Of a DNA stretch of 64,000 bases, positions 35,563 to 46,783 are shown piece after piece. This stretch comes from Verpa conica (taxonomy: Eukaryota > Ascomycota > Pezizomycetes > Pezizales > Morchellaceae): positions 434,001-498,000 of the forward strand of contig JAUFSD010000025.1 in assembly GCA_033030425.1 (NCBI GenBank). Direction: 5' to 3'. Each line of letters begins with the position of its first letter. Position 1 is the first letter of the stretch. Under the pieces are notes generated by a model. The model searched no databases. It had not been told where the DNA came from and worked only from the letters and a program-made list of their open reading frames with translations. A program made the translations under genes and the position numbers.

Positions 35563-36631
35563 TCAGTCGGCATTTCGACTTCTCCTTCTCCTTTGTCCAC
35601 CTTCACCTGCTATCCTTGCCCTTGCAGAGCTAGCACTCTCACTCATACTCCCTAGACCTGAGTCCGCGGGAATCCCCCAAAGTGCATCTTCTTCACTCTC
35701 TTCATCATCTGCATGGACCTCACTCGCACCATCTTCCGGCCCTGGAGTTGGATACGCCTCTCTTGCCCTCCTCCTCTCGTCCTCATCTTCGTCCTCGTCC
35801 TCGTCATCCCTATCCCCATCCCCGTTCGTGCGTCCCCTCCTACCCTCCACTACCTCGGACGTCGAAGACGTAAAATAAGAATAAACCCCCCACCACACCA
35901 CCGCCATAACCGCACATTCAACTCCCCAGAACACCACCGTCGCAACCAGGAATGTGAAAACCCTATGATTATACATGAGCCACCTCAGCCCCGTAAACCG
36001 CGCCTTAAATTCTATCTCAGCCATATACACTCTCAACTCTTCCGACTCCAACACAAGCTTCACTCCCCCAATCTCCTTGTCATAGGTAGCATCAACTAGT
36101 GGGATCTTGAGGGTCTCCGACTGCGACTGAAGGCCAGTTAGGTATAGTGGTGCGCGGATAAGCGTGTCGAAGGTTGTGAGTAGCGGGGTACGGTATGTTA
36201 GGATTGCGGATCGCCGGGAGTTTGAGAGTGTTGTGCCACGCGGGGAGAGGAGTGTTAGGTCTACCATGAAGTTACCAATGGCGATGTTGGGCGGGGAGGT
36301 TGGTAGGCGGAGGTGTAGTGTGATTGTATAGTGCTGGTGTGGGATTGTAGATGATTGAGGGAGGATGAGGATAGCAGTTGGGGGGTGGGCGGGTGAGTGT
36401 TCGAGGTAGACCGGGTGTGTGAGGCTGATGCGGGGGATATAGTTTATGTAGAAGAGGATGTAAGATGATACAGCGACGACGAGAAGGAAGGTTGTGGAGG
36501 TGAAGAAGAGGATGGTAGTTAGATAGGCGCGTTGAGCTGGACGGGAACCTGCAGCGCGGAGAGGGGATAGAAGTGTTTCCTAGAGAGTTAGCCGCGGAGA
36601 GAGGAGGGGGGAGTGTTAATTATACCATCAT
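35563..36631 (-). CDS. SEI1: Seipin (lipid droplet assembly protein)
   Basis: Minus-strand exons 36631-36626 and 36579-35563 give 340 residues; exon 1 codes only for Met-Met and is joined to ETLLSPLRAAGSRPAQRAY. First membrane helix about residues 21-45 (LTTILFFTSTTFLLVVAVSSYILFYI). The lumenal domain has the seipin signatures SLTHPVYLEH, YTITLHLRLPTSPPNIAIGNFMVDLTLL, SRRSAILTYRTPLL, IRAPLYLTGLQSQSETL and VYMAEIEFKARFTGLRWLMYNHR. Second membrane helix about 209-232. The C-terminal tail is acidic and Arg/Ser-rich. Seipin oligomers sit at ER-lipid droplet contacts. The two-codon first exon rests on the splice signals (ATGATG then GTATAA; CTCTAG acceptor) and needs transcript support. Confidence 0.9.
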
Positions 36632-37836
36632 GAGTATATTATAGTATTAATTGTTTATCTGTTATAGGGTGAGGGTGGGAAGCCGACCAGCGACAGCTCC
36701 AGGGGAGAGGCCAAGGGAAGGGAAGGGAAGGGAAGGGAAGGGAAGGGAAGGGGGAAGGGGGGAAGGGGGAAGGGGGGAAGGGGGAAGGGGGGAAGGGGGA
36801 AGGGGGGAAGGGGGAAGGGAGAGAGGGGAGGGAAGAGGGAAGGGAAGGGAAGGGAAAGGGAATGGCTGAGTGATAGGACATGATGGGTGACGTCGGTAGT
36901 GAGGAACGAAGGGGTCAATTGACACGTGATGGTCTATTGTAACGTGATAGGGTTAGGGTTTGAGAGGCCGGGCAGTACATGCAGAGGCCGGGAGTTACAT
37001 ATACACGTCGATGCTCTTAATATACATTATCAAGTCGTCCTCTCATAAAATGTTAGACTTATATCACAGCCCTCAGAACTGGGCTACGGACATAGATCAC
37101 GTACCATCACTCGATATCGGCACCTGCAAGATCTACGGACCTTCCGTTTTAAAACAAATTTATTTTGCCTTATATACTCTACACTCTAAATCCTCTACAG
37201 AAATCGCATCATCGAACCATCGCATAATCTCATCTTACACCTCATCTGACCATAAGCATATCCAGCCGTGCAACATAGGCTACTGCATAAAAAAAGGGTT
37301 GCGCGGCTTCTTGGCTTACATCGGTTATCTAGGGGTTGGCTGCGTAGGAAGTGGTGGCGGGGAAGAGAGTACAAAATACTCTGCATCACAAAGGATCAAG
37401 CCCCTACTTATATCGTACACAAGGGTAGGAAACGAGAACTATGGGACAAAACCACGGCCAGAACCAAAAGATTGAAATCCCCCCTTCTCCCCTACCCATC
37501 CCAGAGAAGAAACCAAGCAATCGTATACGCCATAGATGCCGAGAGAAAAAAAGTTGCATAGAGACCAAACCAAAAGAAGCCAAAAAGAACCAGAACAAAA
37601 TAAAACCCCCGAAACATAAATGTTTTTCTGAAAACTCTCTCCGAGAATCTTCCTTCTATCTTGCTTCGAGTAATTCATGCCAAAGATAAGAAATTAACTT
37701 CACGGTCTAACTCCCCCCATACGTACTATTAGATTATTCGCGAGCATAGTATTATGAATTATTCCCACAGAAAAGAAAAGAGAGAAGAAAAAACCGATGG
37801 TAGAAATAGAAACAGAAAAAAGAAATATATTATCTC
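36632..37836. other. Intergenic region upstream of seipin
   Basis: About 1.2 kb. It holds the purine repeat at 36709-36858, a CACGTGA element near 36923, a telomere-like GGGTTAGGG at about 36950-36958, and otherwise AT-rich sequence up to the 3' end of the next minus-strand gene. Confidence 0.55.
36709..36858. repeat. (GGGAA)n / GGGGAAGG purine repeat
   Basis: About 150 bp of nearly pure purine: first and last parts are AAGGG pentamers, the middle alternates AAGGGGG and AAGGGGG with GAAGGGGGAAGGGGGG-type units. All three minus-strand and one plus-strand open frames across it are compositional. G-runs of 3-6 every 5-8 bases could form G-quadruplex or triplex structures. It ends about 80 bp from the seipin start codon. 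Confidence 0.95.
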
Positions 37837-38630
37837 TCACTCATCGTCTAGAATCGAACTCGCGAGCGGGCCGAAGAAAGGTACTTCGCATCTATTTTAA
37901 AATCTTAATATTAGCCATCTTTTGCTGTAAGTGGTCAGTATTTGCGAAGGGGTAGACCTGTCTAGTGTATCCGCATCTCTATACGCGTGTAAACTCAACC
38001 ACACAATAAGACCCAAATCAACAAGCAATAGCGTATATGATAGGAAAGCCGAGAACATGAAGATGGCGTGCATAATCTGTTTATCCGTCTCTCTCAGCCC
38101 TATATCCCTACTATATTAAGTAGAGAAACTTACGACGAGGAATGCAAATAGCAATGATGACTGCCATGCATGAAATCTATTGGGCCGTTGGTGAATACTC
38201 GTCCTAGGGTAATAGAGGGAAAGAGAACTAGGAACGTATAATATACCTAACATAGTCGCTCTTATGCTCCATGATCAACAGTAGCACGCCTCCTGCTGGT
38301 GGTAATAGAACATACGCCATGACGGCCTCCCAGTCGAGTCTACCCCCCTCCCCAATCAGCACTCCTATCCCCAACCCAACAGACATCCCCCACCGCGCAA
38401 AGGGACACATACCGGATCGGCAAACTAGTCTCAAACTGATTAATCGTTTCTCTATCCCCCGCACCCCACCCACTAGGCCTATAGCCACCACCCGGCGGTA
38501 ATATCGGTGGCGGCAGCTGCGACGAAACTGGCAGTGGTGAATACGCTGATGCTCTGATAGGTGGTGACAGCGGGCGGCTGAAGGAGCGAGAAGCCTCTGG
38601 AGATTCGGATTGATAGGGTGCGAAATCCAT
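37837..38630 (-). CDS. Small DUF4870/Tic20-like membrane protein
   Basis: Minus-strand exons 38630-38413, 38339-38247, 38176-38134, 38076-37958 and 37891-37837 give 175 residues; every exon keeps phase. The N-terminus (MDFAPYQSESPEASRSF) is Pro/Ser-rich and cytosolic. The conserved part reads NQFETSLPIRLDWEAVMAYVLLPPAGGVLLLIMEHKSDYVRFHAWQSSLLF, followed by two further hydrophobic segments (IFMFSAFLSYTLLLVDLGLIVWLSLHAY), RDADTLDR and the conserved ending CEVPFFGPLASSILDDE. This is a conserved fungal family with DUF4870/Tic20-like topology (three or four membrane helices). No function is established that I know. Confidence 0.85.
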
Positions 38631-39927
38631 CTTGAGTTTGGTTAGCTAGAGAAGGGGGAGAAGTTGGTGCTGACGACTAGTCTGGTGGGGGAGGTGTTGC
38701 GCGGTTGGCTTGGTAGGTATGGTTGGTTGAACTTGGCAGGTAACGGTTGATCGGTCAACTCTGAGCTTGCCGAGCAAGGGTCTTGTGGCGCAGGGATGCG
38801 GCGGTGCTCCCCGAGTGACCAACCATGATTAATGGGTGTCGAAGCCTTTTTCTAACGGCGTAGAATAAAAGGATGACCTGGGATTGAATATATTGAGGTT
38901 ATATATATTCAATTCTTACAAAAAAAGTTGCCTTTTTTTGTATCAATCAAAAGATACAAAATATATACCTGTAATACACTACGTATACTAAATCTTAAAA
39001 AGCTACGTGCAGCTAAATTGACGAGCAGCTAAATTACGTTTCCAGAATGAGTTTTAAATACAGTGCTTAGCATCTCATACATGTAGTCGTTAAGCAGTAT
39101 CGCTACGCTTCATAATGTAATCCCTCTCACCCTGAGCTTCTATATATCCTCTCGCCTCTCCCATAATGTTGCCATACATTCGTTAAACCTACTAGCTTTT
39201 TGGAACAAATACTGGTTGCGCTATACTGAGAATCTCGGATGATGGCATTTAGGGTAGTTCCCCCCCCTTGCATCTCAGTGTCTTAATACGCTCTTGAGGT
39301 ACAGTCAGCTGGAGGCTGGTATGGGATCAATGACTACTTATTTTTGGGTAATTACATGGACTGTAGCTAGCCTCAAACATACTTTAACCTGAAAAAACCT
39401 AGTCTAACCTCGACTTAACCGCAAATATTTCCTTATCACCCCCTAGTTAATCTTATCAGCTATTTATGGCTAACCTATCATGAGTGAGCCCTTGCCTTGA
39501 GTATTAAATCCATATTTTATACTGTCTACGCACAACCCATCTATAGCTATAGTAGCTTCGAACCCCTAGTCGACGTATTACATAATCTTCTCCATATCGA
39601 AGAGTGTCACTGAAATACAACCGCTACCCTGAAATAGCCATCTTAAATTTCGTGCACTCATCAGCCATGTATATTTCGCCTGGCCGACGCTCTCCAGGAG
39701 CAGTGTGAACTTACATTTACTCATGACTCCCTGCTCCACAAAGCAACAAACTTATTAACATGTGGATATCAACAACTATAAAACTAGCAGTGCACAAACA
39801 GTTATTATAATGACAAAGTGTGAATCTTCCATAGCCGGCCCCGCTAAAGTACTTGGTGTTTAAGCCTTAGTTTAAAATAGCATAAAAAATCACATATATG
39901 TAGTCACTCAGTTATTCTATAAATGTA
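38631..39927. other. Gene-poor AT-rich interval
   Basis: About 1.3 kb, AT-rich, frequent stops in all frames, no motif. Confidence 0.5.
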
Positions 39928-40388
39928 CAGACGAGTGAAAAAACCGATAGGACACCCCCGGTTTTACACCAAAATTAGGGTATTGCAGCAATCTATCACA
40001 CAACCCAATACTTAGAATAAATCCTATAACTTGAGTAGGAGGTAGTTATACTTCTAATCTCTCTAGCTATATATTTTATTCTTTATTTAGTTATGTTATT
40101 AAGGATTTAAGGGGTTAGTAATTATGTGAGGTTGGTTGTATGGCAAAATCCCCACCAAAATCTCATGATTTTGGTGCATTTTAGAGTCTCCTCAACTTTA
40201 CATCAACCTCACTCCATAAGAACTACTTTAAAGAAATCTAAAAAATTATAGAGAGATCTTGGAGTAAGTTTACCCTTGAAAAAAAATATGAGATGTTCCA
40301 TGGTTCTCTATCATTAAGAATGGCACCATAAAAAGTGCCTATTTTGGTGTAAAAACGGGGGTGTCCTATCAGTTTTTTCACTCGTCTG
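39928..40388. mobile_element. MITE-like inverted-repeat element, 461 bp
   Basis: Inverted termini of about 48 bp start CAGACGAGTGAAAAAAC and end with the complement at 40388; about two mismatches between arms. A TA flanks both ends (39926-39927 and 40389-40390). The interior is AT-rich and non-coding, with another copy of the GATTTTGGTG motif seen in the arms. It is a Tc1/mariner-type non-autonomous element, unrelated in sequence to the one at 23245. Confidence 0.87.
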
Positions 40389-41551
40389 TACTTATTCTAA
40401 ATCTGCCATCTGCAATTAATGTGAGACGTTTTTGGGCGATACCCACACCTTCTATAACCTAATATACAGGTATTCCTACCACTAACTCCCTAACTAACAC
40501 AGGTCCCTACAAATTCCCACTACCCCTCGTACTCCTAGCCCAGGACCGTACTCTATAAGCCAAGCGGCTCGGCAACATCCACAGAATGGTCTCAAATTTC
40601 GTTCGATTCAAAATATTTGTATTGACACGCACTATCACTGGTCCGGCATAATAGATTGGGAGAATTCAAACATGTTTGATAATATAATGCTGCATCTCAC
40701 ATTGACAGCCGTACTACCATGTAGATTCCTAGGTCTCTCTAGGCTATTCCTCCTATACATGCCTCTCGGAAGTCGGAATACACCAACAACATGGATTACG
40801 TGCCAGAGACATCTCAGGTTTCAATAAGTCTTTCCCCTATGATACCCAGTTTCTGTGGGAGGTGACTGCGTGCTCACATCTCTAGACCGCAGCGCCCGTT
40901 GCGACAAGCTTTCTTCAGTGTCTCGGCTCGCTCCCGGGGAATGCTTGAATTACCGCAGCCCCACAAGTAACTGGGTAGGTGACACAGCGCATAGCAGCTG
41001 AAACTCTGCCAACCTAGCAACCCACTCCTTTGCGAGTACTTGTGGCAGTCGGATGCCGCCAAGGAGGTGATATAGTCGCGACCTATAGTACCAAGACTTC
41101 AGACAAAGTCGAAACACGGATCTTTCTATATCTTCCTTCGTCTACGATACTTTACTAATTGAATAAACTAAGCCCTTGCAAAAAGAATAGTGTAGTAAAG
41201 CTAAACGCTCACGGAGTGAGCGAGGGGGTTTGAACTTTCTAGTCTTATTACGGGGTATGTATATTATAGAATTGTAAATATGGTACTTCAGTTCTTCATA
41301 AATAGATCATTTTCCTCTAAATATTTTTCATATCCAGCAATAACTCATAAGTCGCCCTTGTTATCCCTCCTTCCTTCTCCTTTCTTTTTTCTAGAGGTAA
41401 GCTCCTTTTCTATATAATTAGTTATATGTCAATCCTAGTCCTAACCTTGTACTGATAGCTGTGCTCATTTCGATTATCTTCTCTATTTTTATTTTTATTT
41501 TAAAAAACGTCTTTGATGGACATTTAACCTTTACCTCTTTCGATATTCACT
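40389..41551. other. Gene-poor interval before the secreted-protein gene
   Basis: About 1.2 kb. A segment with higher GC (about 40860-41070) stands out from its AT-rich setting, but its only frame (62 codons, minus) has no motif. The last 200 bp are pyrimidine-rich and probably the promoter and leader of the gene at 41552. Confidence 0.45.
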
Positions 41552-42947
41552 ATGAAGCTCACACCCGCAATTTCTGCCCTCGCCGCCTCTGTGGTCATGG
41601 TCTCCGCCGCGCCTATGCCACAAGCCCATAGGCATAACAACGTACCGGCACCTTCCCCAGCACCTCTACCTGCGCCTCTACCTGCGCCTACACCAAACGC
41701 CGGTATGAATAACAATAAGCGTGCCCCAGAACCTCACCACAAGCACAAAGGTACGGCAATAGCGGTAGTGGCGAGCACAGTAGCGGCGGTGGTGAAGCGT
41801 AACCCTGAACCTCACCGTAAGCACAATAAAGTAAGTTCAGTAGCTGCTACTGCTATAACTGCAACTGCAAGCGCAGTAGTTAAACGTACTATCGATCTTG
41901 GTTCCTGTTCAGATGCATCAATTACCTTCTCCACCGGACTCGACGGTAGAGCGGAGGCTTCTTTCCAGCCCGCCAATCTCAGCGACTTCAACCATGGATC
42001 AGCTTTGAACATTGGAGTCATCACAAATTTCATCTGTAGTCAATTAGGAAGTGCTTGCAAGGCTCCTGCTACCAGTATTTCAGTTTGCCAGGCGGGTGCA
42101 GCCACGGCCTCATCACTCATTGGACAGGCAGCGGCGGATGCCTTCAATGCGGCTGTTGGTGGTAGTGGTGTCTCCGCGACTTCGATTGATACTACGGTAG
42201 ATCCTTGCGAAGATGCCTCAGCAACGGTTACGGCTACTGCTACTCTGACCGACCCCTGCGATGATTCCACAGCTACTGTCGCTGCTCGTGCAATGGCTGA
42301 GCCTTGTGACGAGGCTACAGTTGTAGCAGCAGCAGCAGCTACTGCCACCGCTGATCTTTGTGAAGACGCTACTGCTACTGTTGCCGTCCGTGCGGTGACC
42401 AAACCTTATGATGATGCTATAGTTGTGGCGGCTGCCACTACCACAGATCCTTGCGATGATGCTACTGCTACTGTCGCTGCTCGTACAATGACCGAACCTT
42501 GCGATGATACTACAATTATGGCGGCCGCTGCTACAACTGAGCCCTGTGCCAATGATACTGCCGTTAGCGCAGTACGTAAGTCTCCTTATAACTCCATAAT
42601 ATTAAGAAATAATGCACTAATATTTTTTATTAGCTGTTGCCGGAAGTAAGAACCTTGATTTTGGTATCTGTACTGACCCCACAATGAAGTTCGGTGGTGG
42701 GTTTGATGGTCGTCCGGCCACCGAGAACTCCTTTCTCCCTACAAATAGCGACGGAAACTTTGGTGGTCAGCAGAGCGCTCTCAACCCAAACATTATTGCC
42801 AACTTCATCTGTGACACTTTTGTCAATAGGTGTAAAGCCGGTACGGACGCAATCGCTGCTTGTACAGCTGCTAAAGCTGTTGTTGCGGCCCTAAAAGTGA
42901 GGGATGCGACTGTGGCAACTGAGTTCAATGCTGCTCTTGGGTTTTAA
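41552..42947 (+). CDS. Secreted protein with dibasic-flanked repeats and duplicated domain
   Basis: Exons 41552-42575 and 42634-42947 give 445 residues. A signal peptide (MKLTPAISALAASVVMVSAAP) is followed by a Pro/Ala stretch. Lys-Arg pairs at 56-57, 82-83 and 111-112 bound two related segments beginning APEPHHKHK and NPEPHRKHN, a layout like Kex2-processed repeat proteins. Domain A (about 116-202: LGSCSDASITFSTGLDGRAE...FNHGSALNIGVITNFICSQL...CKAPATSISVCQ) recurs as domain B (348-445: FGICTDPTMKFGGGFDGRPA...QQSALNPNIIANFICDTF...CKAGTDAIAACTA). Between them lie repeats of about 40 residues (EPCDDAT, VAAR, DPCDD). The domain belongs to a family of secreted fungal proteins without known function. 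Possible cell-wall protein, adhesin or effector. Confidence 0.8.
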
Positions 42948-43422
42948 GAAGGTGTCTGGAGGATAAATGTTTTGTTATTTGTTAGATGTTTCTAGTAGCA
43001 ATTCGATCGATAGTGTGGTATTGTAGTGTTTATATATGAGAATGAATTACGGCTCGAGCATAGGGCTGGCTCTTATTGACATCAGAATCCGAGAACTCTC
43101 CGGCTTGGTAATTACCGAGTGATGTTTAGTGACTTGAACCCTCAGTGACCTTGAAATAGAATCTTTGGCCATTAGTTTTTTTCTTTTTATATATATAGAA
43201 GTGATTTACACCGGGTAGAAAACACCATATCGTTCTTGTTGGCTTCACACCTTTCCTCCAAGCAAAAATGTATGCAATTGGAGTCCAGAATACTTATTGG
43301 AGCAGCATGACAAATTATAATTCGTACTTTCGCTCCATTTATTTTTATCAACTGGGACCTAAAAAAGCCAACTATAGCAAAAGGCCTCCTCCCTTACAAC
43401 ATAATAATAGTTATCTATCCAT
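42948..43422. other. Convergent 3' intergenic region
   Basis: About 475 bp between the secreted-protein gene and VPS35 stop codons; AT-rich, with short frames only. Confidence 0.6.
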
Positions 43423-46400
43423 TCATTTCGGATCCAGAATCACCCCCTCAAATTCCCTCGACGCGATATAGTCCAATGTCCTCTCAAAGTGCTTCCTCGG
43501 TGTCTCGGTTGTAGAGCTATCATTGGCACTAAGATTGCTCTGGATCAATTCGATAAGGCCGTTAAGATACTTAACCGTAACCTGTGAAATCAGTTAGCAA
43601 AGATAAGAAAAGAGAAAGTAATAGAGATATGCAGTAATTGAAGAGCAATACGATGCAAGTGGCACTACAGTCACAAAATCGTCCTTCAACTATCCTACTG
43701 GGAGACTAATATTAACAGGGGGCGCCTTGACTTACCGCCTCATTTTGTCGGTCAAAGTAATACACATAACGATTAAGAATCTCCACAAACAACTCTACGC
43801 TCACTGCTGTATCCATACATGCATCTGCTACCCTTAGCGCACGCTGGAGACACTCAAGCACTCTCTTCCCATCCCTATAAAGTAGTGTCTTCTCGTCTTC
43901 GTTTCTAGCCGCGATCTCAACAGCCCACCAGAGATGACTCGCAAGGTACACAGCACGACATTGATCCGGTTTCTTCAGTAACTTGCTACCGTACTGCGCA
44001 CACTTTGTAATAAGCGTATCATAGTTCTCTTTTGAAAAGTTTCTCGTTGAGTGGAGGGCATTCGCGATTACGCACACCGCCTGGAATTGCGCACGAGAGT
44101 CGCTTATCGCCTCTTCGTACACAGTGAATGCCTGGGCAAAGAACTCGTACGCAACTTCTTCAAACTCGGTTTGGTCGGCTACTTGTCCACAGAAGAGGAA
44201 TAGGCGGAGACAAAGGTCCGGGACACCAACGCGGGAGTAAAGCGCAGAGACGCTCTGGTGGAGGAATTTATAGAGCGCAGCCGACATTGTCTGCCACTCA
44301 TCGTCGTAGTGCTCGCGGGTCTTATAACGACGAGCGAGCTTGATACCGGAGGTGATTAGGGCAGGAGTAGTATAGCGGATTCTATCACCGCCTTCAGCAA
44401 AGGCTTTTTTGGCGGTTTGGAGGAGCTAGGTGTGGTCAGGAAAGTATCTTTTTAGTAGGGAGAAATGATGATACCTTGAATTGGGTGTCATTATTTTCGT
44501 TGTATAGCAAATGGACAATTCTTGCCAACCGTCCTTGCTCTTCCACTGTTTCATCAGTCTCGACATCTCTGCCTTTGCGTGGCGCTTGGGCTCCCGGATA
44601 TCCTTGAGCTTGCTGAGCACCCTCACGAATCAAAACACGCAAAAGCTCGAACACGCCTTCAGCGTGCTCGGGTGTAGAGATTTGAGTTTGGTTTTTGAGA
44701 ATACCCTGAGCAACTGTTCCAGCTACTGAACGACGGGTAGGATAAGATTGCGCATGTAAAAGGGGAACATAACTTGGGAGAGCAAGCACGGTAAAGAGGG
44801 AAGCGTAGGAATTCACAGGGGCAAGCATAATGCTGAGGATATTTTGTTGGCATGGCGCAGAGTGGAGATCTGCACTATTTGCCATTTCGGATACCTTCTG
44901 GTGGGTGTATCTATTAATAATTAGTCTTCGCTCCTTAAAATTTTTGGCTTCAGACTTACGCAAGAATCTGATCGACATATTCTACAAGTAATTTCGAATT
45001 AGCATCAAATAACTAAAAAGGGTTCAGATTTTGTACCTAGTCGATCAGGGTAGACGTTCAACGCCAGGTTCGATAACGACACCAGAAGCGCTGTAATATC
45101 TTGAATCGGTAAATTTTGGGCCTTCGAAGAAACGTGGAAATCAGCCGAACTCGAACCGGAACCAAAACTCCTCGTATGTGCCCTTACATTAACCAGGTTC
45201 AACACCTGCTCGTAGAATATCTCGTACAGCTTCACATCCTCCGGTATTCCCCTAGCGGGCTTCCCAGCCGTTGACCCGGTCTCCTCATCCTTATCTTTGT
45301 CTTTTGAGTTTTCATTATCTTCAGATGCAGCTATTGTTTTTTGATCATCATTATCCTTCAAAACCAAAGTTTCGTCATCATCACCATTAACTGATTCTGT
45401 AGGTTTCGTCTCACTGCCGGTTTCGGCAGAGGGGTTCTCCTCAGCCTTTTCTACTTCTTTGACACTTAGTTTTTCAAGTAACCTCACGGCGGCTTCCTCT
45501 TCTTTTCTCAGTCGCTCCTCGGGGGTTTCAGATTCTGCTTCCCGAGCTGCATACGCTGATAGTCGGTCCATAATACCAATGACGATAGCTTTGACATTGA
45601 CATTTGGATTTAGCCTAGCAGTTGCAGAAAGAAATTGATCCAAAGTGTGTAAATGGAATTCGTCAGGGAAAACCTGGGTTATTACTACGGAACCTCAGCG
45701 CTTGAACTGTCTCCCTGCGTCTGCCAAAGGCTGGTACATACCTTCAAGAAGATATTCTTGAGCTAAAACATCACGACATTGTACAACCTGCTCGAGTAAT
45801 GGCGCTAAGATAATATTCTTGTATGTTTCAAGATCCACAAGTTGGCTTAGTCTGACTAAATTGCTCCCGACGAGAAGCTGTAGCTCCTTTCGCTCCTGAA
45901 TTCTCTTATCACGCTCCCGAGAGTGTCCTTGATGCTGTAATCGGACCCAAAGCTTGTTCATCTCGATAAAATTAGTGATAATAAAAGATATAGAATCTTG
46001 AAAATTTCCGTCGGGGCTACAAAGAGTCAGTAACTTGGAGTATAGCTGTAAAAGTTCTTGTGAGCTCTAACCCTTCGCTGGTCCCGGTAGGAAGAGAATC
46101 ACGCGATTGCCCAGACAAGTAATATCTCAGAAACAGTCCTCTATCTATATCAGCTCAAACTCGTGAGAATACCGGTATTTACACTTTCGAGTCCGTACCG
46201 GATAGGGTGCTGTACGCCACGGCTCATTTCCATCATATCCTTCATTATTTCCTTGACTGGCGCATCTTCAATCGACATATAAACCCTATTTAAGTCTTAG
46301 CTCTCATTGAACAGTAGGCAATGATTTACGAACACTTACGTTCCAACGGTAATCATAAGATATAAGCGTGGCACGATATTTCCTACGTAACGAAGTATCA

Positions 46401-46783
46401 GTAGTCAAATTTCTTAGCCCCTCTTCAAAATTCAAACTAACCAGCATACTGCACAAGCTCGTAGAGATCTGCCAAGTGGTTCACCGGATGGCTTTCTTTG
46501 AGGTAGACTGAAAGATGTCTCAGTGCATCGAAGACCGCCATATAGAGTTCATAATATTGCTTTGGCCCCAGGGAGCTAGTCCTCAGTTCGGATACCAACG
46601 TCGAGCTAATCCAACCCCATCCATATTGTCAGCGTATATCGGGACAGATAGATATTCGATCACACACCTGCATTTCAGGGCATCCATAAGCTTCCCTGGG
46701 GTTTCGAGACATTTCCGCATCAATGCTGTCTGCTGTCGCACGACGCCGAGGGCATCCTGGAGAAGGGCTTGTTGGTCTTCCAT
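43423..46783 (-). CDS. VPS35: Retromer subunit Vps35
   Basis: Eleven minus-strand exons: 46783-46668, 46605-46442, 46382-46340, 46285-46199, 46140-46072, 46016-45742, 45684-45037, 44981-44960 (22 nt), 44910-44475, 44425-43736 and 43581-43423, giving 902 residues. Vps35 motifs appear in order: [102 protein letters not shown] (contains the PRLYLM Vps26-binding motif region), [15 protein letters not shown], then the helical solenoid to the C-terminus, which binds Vps29. An acidic disordered insert (about residues 520-590) is present. Retromer recycles cargo from endosomes to Golgi or plasma membrane. Confidence 0.96.

Noticed and set aside
36639..36925. Pro/Phe/Ser-rich and Gly/Glu-rich open frames of 70-90 codons
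   Set aside because: They are translations of the purine repeat in several frames; no biased codon use or motif.
40874..41062. GC-richer island that might be a gene or structured RNA
   Set aside because: The only frame is 62 codons without motif, and I found no box, tRNA or snRNA signature.
45695..45740. In-frame extension [15 protein letters not shown] after exon 6 of VPS35
   Set aside because: It is intron 45685-45741 read through; splicing restores the conserved [22 protein letters not shown].
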